From positions 455,109 through 519,108 of the forward strand of contig NZ_WIXM01000001.1 in the NCBI RefSeq assembly GCF_010993965.1: DNA of 64,000 bases, given 5' to 3'. The notes below the pieces were generated by a model, which saw nothing but the letters and a program-made list of their open reading frames with translations, was not told the DNA's origin and ran no database searches. Every line of letters starts with the position of its first letter. Within the stretch, counting starts at the first letter, position 1. The position numbers and the translations under genes were made by a program. Source of the stretch: Gracilibacillus sp. YIM 98692 (lineage in GTDB: Bacteria > Bacillota > Bacilli > Bacillales > Amphibacillaceae). Positions 20,401-28,527 of the stretch are shown in pieces.

Positions 20401-22762
20401 TGATATTTTATCTTTAGATAAAACGTCAGATACTGATTATACATTATTGGCAAAATCTAATGTAGATGGAACGATTTCCGTGAAGGAAGGACAGGAAGTG
20501 ATTGTCGAGGAAGCTCATGTAACAGCTGGAGAATTATTTGAATTGCCGACAAGCATTCATGAAGAACAAGACACAAACTTTAGCATTGTATTCCTTCCAG
20601 ATGATACGCAATTCCTTACTGATTATAGTAAGATCGTTCGTAACTTTACCGTGACAAATAAAACATATGCAGATGCGGATGGGAATATCTATGTTTCTCC
20701 AGAAGGAACAAGCGCTGGAGCTGGTTCAAAGGATAACCCGCTAGATTTAGATACTGCGATTGAATTTGTGCAAAAAGGACAAACCATTATCGTACAAGAA
20801 GGGACATATGTACGTAACTCACCATTACACATTAAGAAATATAATGATGGTACAGAAGATGCGATGAAGTATTTAATCGCTGACCCTGAAGCAGAGACAA
20901 GACCTGTCATAGATTTTGATAAAAAATCAGCAGGTGTCGTACACAGTGGAAATTACTGGCATGTGAAAGGGATTGACTTTGCACGCTCAGCAGGAAACAC
21001 AAAAGGCTACACCGTTGGCGGCGATCATAATATCATTGAAAATATAGCTGCATATGAACATGGGGATACAGGGATTCAAATTAGCCGTACAGATGGTTCA
21101 GATAATATCGAGGATTGGCCATCTTATAACCTGATTCTAAATAGTATCTCTTTTGATAACCGTGACCCTTCTGAAAACAATGCGGATGGTTTTGCAGCTA
21201 AGCTAACTACTGGTGTAGGAAATGTCTTTAATGGAACAATTGCACACAATAACATTGATGATGGTTGGGATCTATATACGAAGGTAGGATCCGGTGCAAT
21301 AGGTCCGGTTACGATTGAAAATAGTATTGCCTATGATAACGGCTTTTTAACGGATGGCACTGTAGGATCTGGTGATAAAAACGGCTTTAAGCTTGGTGGA
21401 GAAGGTATTCATGTACCACATGTTATCAAAAACAGTGTAGCATTCGGAAATGGTGCCTCTGGTTTCACAAGTAATAGTAACCCAGGTATCATTGCGGAAA
21501 ACAACTATAGTTTTGATAATGGTGGAGGAAACATAAACTTTACCACTTACAGTAATATTGAAGAAGATTTCTCTATTGACAACTTTGTTTCATTCCATAC
21601 AGAAGCAAACCAAAGCCAAGACAGCTATCCATCTAGGCTAAATGCGGATCATAACTTTATGTATGATGGTTCCAACACTTCTAATGAGTCTGGCGATCAA
21701 CTAACAGACGAACTGGTGGAGACATTAACATCTATCACCAATGTTCAAAGAGATGAAGATGGCAATATTCTTTGGGGCGACATTTGGGATACATTTAATG
21801 CCTTTATGTCTCAATATGAAACCACTCAACCTGATGATGAAGATGGTGATAGCAACTCAGATCAAGATGAACAGGAAAATGAGGATAGCAACACTGATCA
21901 AGGTGAGCAAGGTAATGAGGATAGCAATGCTGATCAAGATGAGCAAGGGAATGAAGACAGCAATGCTGACCAAGATGAGCAAGGGAATGAAGATAGCAAC
22001 ACGGATCAGGATAAGCAAGGGAATAATGGTAACAATACAGGTCAAGCTGATCAAGACACAGTTGTTACGAATCCAGTTGTAAATAACCAAGAAGCAACGG
22101 TAAACAACGACGACATTCATAACATCAAGCAAAATGGTCAGATTGTACTGGATCTAAGCAACCATAATTCTTCGGTAAATGTTCAATTGACCAAAGATCA
22201 AGTGAGCACGTTAAAACAGAAAAACGCCACTATTGATGTTCAAAAACAAGATGTTGAGATGAATGTTCCAGCAGCCTTGCTAACAAATGGTGAGGAAGCT
22301 GTTGAGATTTCGTTTGAAAAATTGAGCGATATCGAAAACATGGAAAACGCCTTGAGTGCAGTTTATGACTTCACCATTAACCAAGGCGGAAAGATCATTA
22401 GTGAATTTGGTGATCATACAGTTACACTGACATTTACAGTAGATGCTGATCAAGTTAATAATCCTGATAATGTATCTGTTTACTATTGGAATCCAGATAC
22501 GGAAATATGGGAGCCTGTAGGTGGTCAGTATGAATCTGGCAAGATTAGAGTGGAAACGAGCCACTTCAGTACGTATACAGTATTTGAATCTACTGATGAT
22601 GAATCACAAACGGATAAACCAGGAACAGATGCAGGAACAAATGATGGAAGTGATCTTCCAGATACCGCAACAAATGCATTTAATTGGTTAATCCTAGGTT
22701 TGTTAGTACTAGTTACAGGTGCATGCTTATTGTTTATGAACAAAAGAAAAGTAAAGCAATAA
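17411..22762 (+). CDS. Cell-wall-anchored PL9-type pectate lyase, multidomain
   Basis: A 1783-residue surface enzyme. Visible order: signal peptide (1-28); two copies of an approximately 190-residue beta-sandwich module (about 35-225 and 235-425, each with FGIMLR/FGLMLR); about four bacterial Ig-like repeats (430-760, e.g. TGLEVTAEYDDGS); a third sandwich module (765-980); a linker domain; a right-handed parallel beta-helix (about 1085-1450) with NADGFAAKL and DDGWDLY, the PL9 pectate lyase hallmarks; five 12-residue acidic repeats (DQDEQGNEDSNA type, 1483-1543); a pre-anchor domain; LPDTA at about 1746, a membrane span and a KRKVKQ tail. TTG start follows AGGAGG at 7-base spacing. It should cleave pectate at the cell surface. 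A terminator follows directly. Confidence 0.87.
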   Translation: MKNHKRMLAILSIFVLLLSNIQVTALSANTEDAEMIDISSDWQGSIMGNVGGDNKITSENFGITENDDDSVTLKSINNRGKIESGSEGIAYYFKEVPTDTNYTISATAKVDSWDANSQVGFGIMLRSNVLDNENDSSFTGDYVAAGNIKQEMRGFYKYADEDFKHPEDLYTGPAPAVGEEYELSIQKSANFYTITIDGVEKTLEHTEDLNYAGLFTSRNTEVTFSDIKLDIEGQHNLSDLDFSVFGSNTGDDKNPDPTFHPDNSVTIEANGGKISSSVDGISYLHKDLPANANFELKTKATVHDFDGSDSQVSFGLMLRDEIGEHRDSSGHESTYVSVGALDKVMKGFYKQDSRQKLDAFANNSVPAADEVYDLTIKKSGDTYVVTSNGESESISAENLFTDEVYAGIFVARGATVTFSDFSIKVAKNVNGLSVDDSNMEKSEYLIGEELDVTGLEVTAEYDDGSTKVLSPSDYIVTGFDSSEAGTNTITINYNGITATVDVEIVPLTVTELQVKYYPAKTVYYKEESFDSQGLVITADYNNGYKTAELTDDLYTISISGQELQEDGYVFENAGTKTVTVTSTETPEETTTFNVEVKDADITGLDIRNQPTKQTYFLGDELDLSGMSVYATYSDSNDVQLMKGEYDVTGFDSTTVGEKEIKISYKGEEATLTVNVKEKELQNLEVTSYPQTTFTVGEAFNHNGLDVSKVYDSGDKELLDESSYTVDASAFDSTTAGTYDITIQPNNEDISPISYQVTVRDAVDYEWKEIRFGQSTSHDKNTITFLDDNTVELAAVGGAGKITGDHDGITFYYTEIDAQKDNFQLSADIKVKEYAKTPHDGQESFGIMARDAIGTDGDSSVFASNIAAVGGYSGGTKNDNGTQLFARTGVVSSDGEGSQGIQKKMLNNEKPTAENTESNYRLTLAKTNSGFTGQLNDGEEEIIFEPEILNVQDDKLYIGFYTARVATIEVSNIDFTVSAAQTDAPKVVPPEEPVSPSFDILSLDKTSDTDYTLLAKSNVDGTISVKEGQEVIVEEAHVTAGELFELPTSIHEEQDTNFSIVFLPDDTQFLTDYSKIVRNFTVTNKTYADADGNIYVSPEGTSAGAGSKDNPLDLDTAIEFVQKGQTIIVQEGTYVRNSPLHIKKYNDGTEDAMKYLIADPEAETRPVIDFDKKSAGVVHSGNYWHVKGIDFARSAGNTKGYTVGGDHNIIENIAAYEHGDTGIQISRTDGSDNIEDWPSYNLILNSISFDNRDPSENNADGFAAKLTTGVGNVFNGTIAHNNIDDGWDLYTKVGSGAIGPVTIENSIAYDNGFLTDGTVGSGDKNGFKLGGEGIHVPHVIKNSVAFGNGASGFTSNSNPGIIAENNYSFDNGGGNINFTTYSNIEEDFSIDNFVSFHTEANQSQDSYPSRLNADHNFMYDGSNTSNESGDQLTDELVETLTSITNVQRDEDGNILWGDIWDTFNAFMSQYETTQPDDEDGDSNSDQDEQENEDSNTDQGEQGNEDSNADQDEQGNEDSNADQDEQGNEDSNTDQDKQGNNGNNTGQADQDTVVTNPVVNNQEATVNNDDIHNIKQNGQIVLDLSNHNSSVNVQLTKDQVSTLKQKNATIDVQKQDVEMNVPAALLTNGEEAVEISFEKLSDIENMENALSAVYDFTINQGGKIISEFGDHTVTLTFTVDADQVNNPDNVSVYYWNPDTEIWEPVGGQYESGKIRVETSHFSTYTVFESTDDESQTDKPGTDAGTNDGSDLPDTATNAFNWLILGLLVLVTGACLLFMNKRKVKQ
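21860..22039 (+). repeat. Five 36-bp in-frame repeats encoding acidic linker
   Basis: Five tandem 36-base units encode twelve residues each (consensus DQDEQGNEDSNA). The last unit has diverged. They form a flexible, highly negative spacer between the lyase and the pre-anchor domain. Copy number could vary by slippage. Confidence 0.85.
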
Positions 22763-22765
22763 TTT

Positions 22766-22798
22766 AAAAGGGGTGTCCTAGGCGGGCACCCCTTTTTT
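22766..22798 (+). terminator. Rho-independent terminator of the PL9 gene
   Basis: AAAAGGGGTGTCC pairs with GGGCACCCCTTTT around a short loop and is followed by a T-run. It begins four bases past the stop codon. Confidence 0.92.
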
Positions 22799-23046
22799 AC
22801 ACGTTAGGAAAGATAAGAGCAACTAGGCTACCGCACTGCGCCATAAGGCTTGGCGGATAGCCAAGTTTTTCTTTAGTTGGTCGAGAATCCCTAATACTTA
22901 ATGCTACCAACAATTTGTAACACTAATTGTTTTTGATCTGATCTCTGAGGATAAATATTATTAATTTCACTTAATGTTTTTAATACAACCTGTCTAGAGT
23001 TTTGGACCTTATTGATTTCATCCCGAACTAATTCAAAAAAGCAAAG

Positions 23047-23110
23047 AAAGAGGCTGACGTTCAATCGCAACTAACTAATCACGATGTAAACGTCAGCCTC
23101 CCTCTTTTAT
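23047..23110. terminator. Bidirectional terminator-like hairpin
   Basis: GAGGCTGACGTT (23050-23061) and AACGTCAGCCTC (23089-23100) are perfect 12-base arms flanked by AAAG and CTTTT. It sits between convergent genes. The remainder of 22800-23369 shows no supported gene, although degenerate repeat-like sequence is present around 22820-22880. Confidence 0.75.
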
Positions 23111-23369
23111 TCTTCTTTGCTATCAGTAAAGGCCGTCACCTTCTTTCTGGTAGTGCTGATTTTTAAAAAGATTATGTATTCTTTATCATCCATCTCAATT
23201 CACGTTATATTTTCACCCGATATCAACGATTCCTACCTTTTTGTCAAAATCATTACTTCTATTAGTATAAATAATTACTCAATATATTACTTTATGAAGT
23301 CGGATATATGTCCAAGATAGAAACCTTATAAAAGCCCTTCTTATTCACCCCAAAAGTACCAGATATGAA

Positions 23370-25085
23370 TTAATTTGTCATCAATTTAAAAGATTTATCG
23401 ATCGGAGAAATTAAATTCACTTTTACACTTTTCGTTTTTGGATCTAACATAGGTTGACCAAGCTGTTTCTGCCAATGTTCATAGTTACCATCTTCCAGCA
23501 TGAGTTTATTTTTCATTTGAGCTACTTGTAACCCATTGCTTTTCCAAAAGTAATCTCGACCCTCTATTTCTTCTAGCCCACTCCCCTCCAATACTGTATC
23601 CGGATGGAAGATAAACACAACTTGATAAAATACATCCTCTCTGTTATCTGATCGAATATGCAGATACCATTCATCGTTTTCTCTTGTAATATCAACTGTG
23701 ACAACGTGTTTTTGATTGTGTGTCTTCATTCTATACTGATGTGGAAGTAAATACCATATACTTGTATCCGAATCAGACAAATATTTCTTCGGTATCGGTC
23801 CTGTGTAACCTTTTTCCAACTCTTTAGAAAGTCGATATCCGCCATTTATTCGCTCTATTTTATCGAATTCAACAATTCCTGGAGAAAAACTATTGTAGAG
23901 TTGAACTCCCAGTAAACTAGCATCACCATTGTGCAGAGAAAAGAAAGATGAATTTCTTCCCATGATAGTGGCGCTCCGTTCTTTATCACGATAGCGAACG
24001 ATTGGTGCTGCAAAGGATGTATGCATACTGCTATGTTCTATTTTGGAATGATGTCCGACCTCTTCCATTTTTTCCAAATTGTCAATCAAGGGATAATTTT
24101 CATTAATAAATACTTCATATTCTGTTGGCAGATCTGTACTATCCACAAATGTATGTTGGATACTAGGGAAAGACAAATATCCGAGCATGATATGGTTATT
24201 TACTGGTCCTATGTCCGATAGGTGATCGAAGGCTAAGTTTGCCATTGCCATATATTGCTCATTATTATCATGAACTGCCATTAATCGATATATTAAATGA
24301 TATGGTGATAAATCATATGTATGTGCTAAATCCTGTCGTCCAGAATAGTCTGTGACAACTTGACCGTTTGGGTGCACTAGATACATCATCATATTTAAGT
24401 TCTTTCTAACGTAATCAAGTAATTCAGGCTTTTCCAGCTGCACAGCTGTATGATAAAGACAAATATTACTGACCGAATTATATATACCATTACTTCTTTC
24501 TGTCCATTCACCATCTTCTGAAATATCGATACCTTCCGCTAACCATTCTTCTGCTCTTTCCTTTAAATCATCTCTATGATAGATGGCATAAAGATTCGCC
24601 AATGCTGAAGCTAGCACCCAACGATGATTCGGTGTATGACAGCCTCCGGTTATCATAGCAGGTATGGTATTTCGCAAGAACCATTCCATCTTTTCGGTTA
24701 ACTCACTATCTCGAGTACTATGCAACAACTGATAAACTTGAGCAAAACCTGTTACAAGAAATGCTGTATCAGGAGGCGAGTGGTAATTGGTCCAGCCAGG
24801 TGAAATGGTGCCATCGTCATGTTGCTGGGCAAGCATATAATCTAAAGCGAATCCTATATTTTTCTTCAACTCTTCGTTTTGATAAAAGATAGAATCGCTA
24901 TTCACATAAGAGCTAACCCAAGCCCCGATTACACTGCCAGTGCCAGTATGACTCGGGCTAGGAATGCCAGTCTTTTGATCAATTACACCTCCAAAGTAAC
25001 GACTGTTTCTGTCTAGGACTTGATCCTTCATATATTTTTCTGTGTTCTGATCATTTTGTTTTACTAATTGATTATAGAAACTCAT
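23370..25085 (-). CDS. Putative alpha-toroid polysaccharide lyase/glycoside hydrolase, family unknown
   Basis: A 571-residue protein without signal peptide, so probably cytosolic. The N-terminal 320 residues read as helix pairs of an (alpha/alpha) toroid with conserved-looking patches DGTISPGWTNYHSPPDTAFL (about 91-110) and GGCHTPNHRWV (about 156-166). The C-terminal 250 residues are beta-rich, as in heparinase II/III-like and related lyases. I do not recognise a definite CAZy family. It is the last gene behind an ABC importer, 38 bases from the permease stop and with its own AAGGAGG site, so it probably acts on the imported oligosaccharide, perhaps an unsaturated oligouronide. Confidence 0.6.
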   Translation of the reverse strand: MSFYNQLVKQNDQNTEKYMKDQVLDRNSRYFGGVIDQKTGIPSPSHTGTGSVIGAWVSSYVNSDSIFYQNEELKKNIGFALDYMLAQQHDDGTISPGWTNYHSPPDTAFLVTGFAQVYQLLHSTRDSELTEKMEWFLRNTIPAMITGGCHTPNHRWVLASALANLYAIYHRDDLKERAEEWLAEGIDISEDGEWTERSNGIYNSVSNICLYHTAVQLEKPELLDYVRKNLNMMMYLVHPNGQVVTDYSGRQDLAHTYDLSPYHLIYRLMAVHDNNEQYMAMANLAFDHLSDIGPVNNHIMLGYLSFPSIQHTFVDSTDLPTEYEVFINENYPLIDNLEKMEEVGHHSKIEHSSMHTSFAAPIVRYRDKERSATIMGRNSSFFSLHNGDASLLGVQLYNSFSPGIVEFDKIERINGGYRLSKELEKGYTGPIPKKYLSDSDTSIWYLLPHQYRMKTHNQKHVVTVDITRENDEWYLHIRSDNREDVFYQVVFIFHPDTVLEGSGLEEIEGRDYFWKSNGLQVAQMKNKLMLEDGNYEHWQKQLGQPMLDPKTKSVKVNLISPIDKSFKLMTN

Positions 25086-25123
25086 CTAAAAACCTCCTTG
25101 AGAAGGGATTTCTTTAAACCCGC

Positions 25124-25954
25124 CTAACCTTTCAAACCAGATGTTGCACTTGTATCCATAATATATCGTTGAAAGACAATAAAGATAATAATCATTGGAA
25201 CTAAAGATATAATGGATGAAGATAGTAGTAACACCCAATCAATATTATCTGCACCTACTATACTGCGCAACGCGATTTGTACGGTATACTTATTTGGGTC
25301 ACTTAATACAATTAACGGCCAAATATAGTCATTCCATCTCCACTGAAAGGAAAAAATCGCTAACGTAATGACAACCGGCTTTGCAATTGGTAACATTAAA
25401 TTAAAAAAGATTTTCCCTTCATTTGCACCATCAATTCTTGCTGATTCCAATAGGTCATTTGGTACTGTCATGAAATATTGACGGAACATAAATATACCTG
25501 TTGCTGTGTTTATCGATGGAATAATTAAACCTGCTAAACTATCATATAACCCTAAATCTAAAATAACAGAAAAGGTTGGAGTCATAATAACTTCAGTCGG
25601 CAGCATTGTAGTTGCTAACATACATATTAAGAATACATTTAACCATTTATAGTTATACTTAGCTAAGGCGAATCCACAAGTTGCACTAGCTATAACCGTT
25701 AATACGGTCGTCAAAATTGCTACAATCAATGTGTTTATGAAATATTTAATAAACTCCATCGTACTCCATGAGTAAACATAACCATCTACTGTAGGATTTT
25801 CAGGGAGTATGTTTAAAGGATAAGAAAACAATTCACTACCAGGCTTTATAGAACTAAGTAATAGCCATACGATAGGAAAAAGATACATTAATGCCACGAT
25901 AAAAAGCGCCGTTGTTAACATTATAGTAGAAAATCTATCATTAAGCTTATTCAT
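25124..25954 (-). CDS. CUT1 sugar ABC transporter permease (MalG/LplC type)
   Basis: Inner-membrane permease of 276 residues with six predicted spans. The cytoplasmic EAA loop for ATPase docking reads ESARIDGANEGKIFFNLMLP. N-terminal MYLFPIVWLLLSSIK and C-terminal RYIMDTSATSGLKG are typical MalG-type ends. It overlaps the upstream permease by eight bases. It pairs with that permease and the binding protein at 26898; no ATPase gene is adjacent. Confidence 0.93.
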   Translation of the reverse strand: MNKLNDRFSTIMLTTALFIVALMYLFPIVWLLLSSIKPGSELFSYPLNILPENPTVDGYVYSWSTMEFIKYFINTLIVAILTTVLTVIASATCGFALAKYNYKWLNVFLICMLATTMLPTEVIMTPTFSVILDLGLYDSLAGLIIPSINTATGIFMFRQYFMTVPNDLLESARIDGANEGKIFFNLMLPIAKPVVITLAIFSFQWRWNDYIWPLIVLSDPNKYTVQIALRSIVGADNIDWVLLLSSSIISLVPMIIIFIVFQRYIMDTSATSGLKG

Positions 25955-26816
25955 CTACTTTCCCCCCCTTAGCAAAGCGGAATTGAAGTAAAGAGAATGC
26001 TAGAAGTACGACAAACAGTACCATGGATGCTGCACTTGCATATCCTACTTTCAATTGATCAAAACCTGTCTCATAAATATACTGCACAATGAATGTTGTA
26101 TCTGAACCAGGTCCACCGTTTGTTAGAGATTGAACCATCGGGAATTCCTTCATTAGATTAAATACAGCCAATAAAATAACTAAAAAGGAAGTGGATCTAA
26201 TAGATGGTAAAGTAATATGCCAGAACTTTTGCCAGCCTGATCCACCATCCACATCTGCCGCTTCGTAAAGTGATTTCGGAATACTAATTAATGCTCCGAT
26301 AAAAATCAGCATATTAAAAGCTGTGCCAGCCCAAGCCGTTGCAAATAATACAACTAAAAAGGCGAAATTACCATCCGAAGACCATGGTATCGGATTCCCG
26401 CCAAGCAATTGAATCATATAGTTAATAAACCCAAAGCTTTCTCCAAACATCCATCGCCAAAGCACACCAACTACAATTGGCGAAACTAACCAAGGAAAAA
26501 AGAAAATAATTTTTGCTACGTTTTTCCCTTTTGTAAATTTACTAACAAGTAGCACCGAAACTAGAAGCGATGAAACATATACTAATGGAACACCTAACAA
26601 TGTATATAAAAAGGTTCTTGACATTGCTTTATAAAAACTAGGATCTTGAAACAAATTAATATAGTTCTCTAGACCAATAAATGTTGCTACATTTCCGTTA
26701 TACTCGGTTAAAGAATAATAAACACCTAGCAGCGCTGGCCATGCAAAGAATATGATAAATAGTACCAAGTTGGCAGCTATAAATAGAAATGCCCATTTTT
26801 TATTCGTATCTTTCAT
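25947..26816 (-). CDS. CUT1 sugar ABC transporter permease (MalF/UgpA type)
   Basis: Permease of 289 residues with about six spans. Its EAA loop reads EAADVDGGSGWQKFWHITLP and a TNGGPGSDT block near the C-terminus is typical of MalF/UgpA homologues. ATG follows AGAGGAGG. A perfect 12-base hairpin lies in the 81-base gap separating it from the binding-protein gene. The substrate is likely an oligosaccharide, by context. Confidence 0.93.
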   Translation of the reverse strand: MKDTNKKWAFLFIAANLVLFIIFFAWPALLGVYYSLTEYNGNVATFIGLENYINLFQDPSFYKAMSRTFLYTLLGVPLVYVSSLLVSVLLVSKFTKGKNVAKIIFFFPWLVSPIVVGVLWRWMFGESFGFINYMIQLLGGNPIPWSSDGNFAFLVVLFATAWAGTAFNMLIFIGALISIPKSLYEAADVDGGSGWQKFWHITLPSIRSTSFLVILLAVFNLMKEFPMVQSLTNGGPGSDTTFIVQYIYETGFDQLKVGYASAASMVLFVVLLAFSLLQFRFAKGGKVDE

Positions 26817-26860
26817 GCTACATAACCTCCTCTATTATATTAGACTGAAAGATGAGGAAG

Positions 26861-26889
26861 AATAGCGACCATTTTTCATGGTCGCTATT
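26861..26889 (-). repeat. Intercistronic hairpin between binding protein and permease genes
   Basis: AATAGCGACCAT and ATGGTCGCTATT are perfect 12-base arms around a five-base loop. There is no downstream T-run on the transcribed strand, so a 3'-end mRNA stabiliser or partial attenuator raising binding-protein over permease output is more likely than a full terminator. Confidence 0.75.
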
Positions 26890-26897
26890 GTAAAATC

Positions 26898-28157
26898 CTA
26901 TTCTACGTAAGCGTCAGTCATTTCATTCTTCACATTTTCAATGGCATCATCTACACTTTGCTCATCGTTTAATGCATTAATCACTTCGTCTGCTAGTGCA
27001 CTACCTATACTTCTTTTAGAAACCAATTGTTTTTTAACTAGTTCATTACGTTGTTGACTTGCAATTGGGTCAGAGGCAGCAATCTCATTTTGGTAAATGG
27101 TATAAGCTTCTGGAGCAAGTTCATATTCTACTTCTGCATCTTCTGTAACAGGTAAATAACCACCATATGTTGCTAATTCCTCATAGTTTTCTTTTTGATA
27201 TAACCAATCCATAAACTCTCTTGCTTGCTCCTCTTGTCCAGATCCTTCAAAACCTACTAAATAGTTACCACCAAGGTTTGTTGCTCTAACTTCTTCATAC
27301 GGCATATATACTGATTCCCACTCAAAGTCTTCGATATTAGCAGCGAAATCAGTAATTTGCCAAGACCCAGACATATAAACAGGAACTCTGCCACTCTTGA
27401 ACATCGATGAAGCATCTTCGCCCGCTGTCCAAACAGATTTTGGCATGATCGTATTATCATTTAGTTCCATAAATTTTTCTAATGCATCTTTTGTCTCTTC
27501 ATTTGTTGTGTATTGATCTCCTTCTTTATAAAAACCTTTACTTCCATGTTGATAGAGGAAAGCGTTTAATCTGTGATCAGAGTTATCCATAACCATACCG
27601 TACTGAGCATCTGTTTTGTCTAAAATTGTATTTATCGAGGATATTAGTTCATCCCATGTCCAAATATCATCTTCACTTGTCGGATAACTTACGCCTGCTT
27701 CTTCAAATAAGTCTTTGTTAACAAACATACCCACTGCTGTAAGATCTAATGGCGGTGCAACTAATTGATCGTCAACGGTTATCCCCATATCTGTCATTAC
27801 ATTATTGTCCTCTGCAATTTGTGTTAGATCCATTAATTGACCATCCCATGCCGAGTTAAACCCTGTGACACGAGCTAGTGCAGGCGGTTCTCCAGCTCGG
27901 ATCATATTGGTGATTTTCGTGACCATATCGCTATATGGTACATCAACAACTTCGATTTCTACACCCGTCTCTTCTGTGTATTTTTCAGACATTTTTGTTA
28001 ATGCAGAACCTTCTACCTTATCACCTGAAACATAAAATTGCATAACTTCGCCATTTGTATCAGTATTGGATGATGCATCTGAATCATTATCACTTCCAGA
28101 ACATGCCACTAAAATAGTAGATATTAATACGAAAATCATCAAAAATAATTTTTTCAT
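26898..28157 (-). CDS. Sugar ABC transporter substrate-binding lipoprotein
   Basis: A 419-residue family 1 extracellular solute-binding protein. The signal peptide ends in the lipobox LVACSG with the lipidated cysteine at about residue 19, followed by an acidic Ser/Asp-rich tether. The Asp/Glu-rich surface is usual for halotolerant Bacillaceae. It is the first gene of the operon with both permeases and the toroid enzyme, behind AAAGGAGAGG. Three copies of a LacI-type operator lie in the 370-base upstream gap. The ligand may be an oligogalacturonide, by context only. Confidence 0.92.
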   Translation of the reverse strand: MKKLFLMIFVLISTILVACSGSDNDSDASSNTDTNGEVMQFYVSGDKVEGSALTKMSEKYTEETGVEIEVVDVPYSDMVTKITNMIRAGEPPALARVTGFNSAWDGQLMDLTQIAEDNNVMTDMGITVDDQLVAPPLDLTAVGMFVNKDLFEEAGVSYPTSEDDIWTWDELISSINTILDKTDAQYGMVMDNSDHRLNAFLYQHGSKGFYKEGDQYTTNEETKDALEKFMELNDNTIMPKSVWTAGEDASSMFKSGRVPVYMSGSWQITDFAANIEDFEWESVYMPYEEVRATNLGGNYLVGFEGSGQEEQAREFMDWLYQKENYEELATYGGYLPVTEDAEVEYELAPEAYTIYQNEIAASDPIASQQRNELVKKQLVSKRSIGSALADEVINALNDEQSVDDAIENVKNEMTDAYVE

Positions 28158-28183
28158 AGTCTACCTCTCCTTTTTTCTTATAA

Positions 28184-28197
28184 GTAAAGCGTTTCCA
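28184..28197. promoter_or_regulatory. LacI-type operator, promoter-proximal copy
   Basis: GTAAAGCGTTTCCA is a variant of the AAGCGCTT-centred palindrome found five times in 28184-30972. It lies between promoter and start codon of the binding-protein gene and could act as a roadblock or a cre. Confidence 0.5.
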
Positions 28198-28261
28198 AAA
28201 CAATGTAAGGGTTTTCCTTGTCTTCTAAAAAAACACCACCTCTTAACTCTAAGTAAAATTA

Positions 28262-28275
28262 GTTAAGCGCTTTCT
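28262..28275. promoter_or_regulatory. LacI-type operator at the transcription start
   Basis: GTTAAGCGCTTTCT lies eight bases downstream of the proposed -10 of the binding-protein promoter. The iolG-like promoter has the same motif seven bases after its -10 (30959-30972). Confidence 0.7.
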
Positions 28276-28283
28276 TGTTTTAT

Positions 28284-28312
28284 ATACTATCAACTTTCGC
28301 ATAGTAACACAA
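28284..28312 (-). promoter_or_regulatory. Promoter of the ABC importer operon
   Basis: On the minus strand TTGTGT (28307-28312), a 17-base spacer and TAGTAT (28284-28289). Both hexamers are imperfect. The call rests mainly on spacing and on the operator placed directly downstream. Confidence 0.5.
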
Positions 28313-28404
28313 GTGCTTTTTCGACTTTTTTTAATTAATTTTGATAAATGTTGCTGTAACAAGACATCTTATGCCATAAAAAATGACATAATAAAGAACA
28401 GCAC

Positions 28405-28455
28405 ATAAAGAGAGACTTCCAACAGTGGGGGTTAAAAGACGATTGTTCACCGTTA
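28405..28455. repeat. Dispersed intergenic repeat, short copy
   Basis: The stretch contains AGAGAGACTTC, CAGTGGGGGTT and TTGTTCACCGTT. The same blocks occur in inverse orientation at 17070-17215. It looks like an internally deleted copy of a non-coding repeat. Confidence 0.5.
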
Positions 28456-28492
28456 AAACGAGTGCTATCCTTCAAAGAATTTCGATTATTTA

Positions 28493-28506
28493 GTTAAGCG
28501 TTTAAT
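28493..28506. promoter_or_regulatory. LacI-type operator, distal copy
   Basis: GTTAAGCGTTTAAT, the same family as the sites at 28184 and 28262. It sits 22 bases beyond the lacI-type stop and about 230 bases from the promoter-proximal copy, compatible with looping. Confidence 0.55.
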
Positions 28507-28527
28507 TTATTGACCAAAAAAAAATGG

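Noticed and set aside
21741..22082. 113-codon alternative frame in the pectate lyase gene
   Set aside because: It is produced by the 36-base DNA repeats of the acidic linker read in another frame; low-complexity Met/Lys/Ile sequence.
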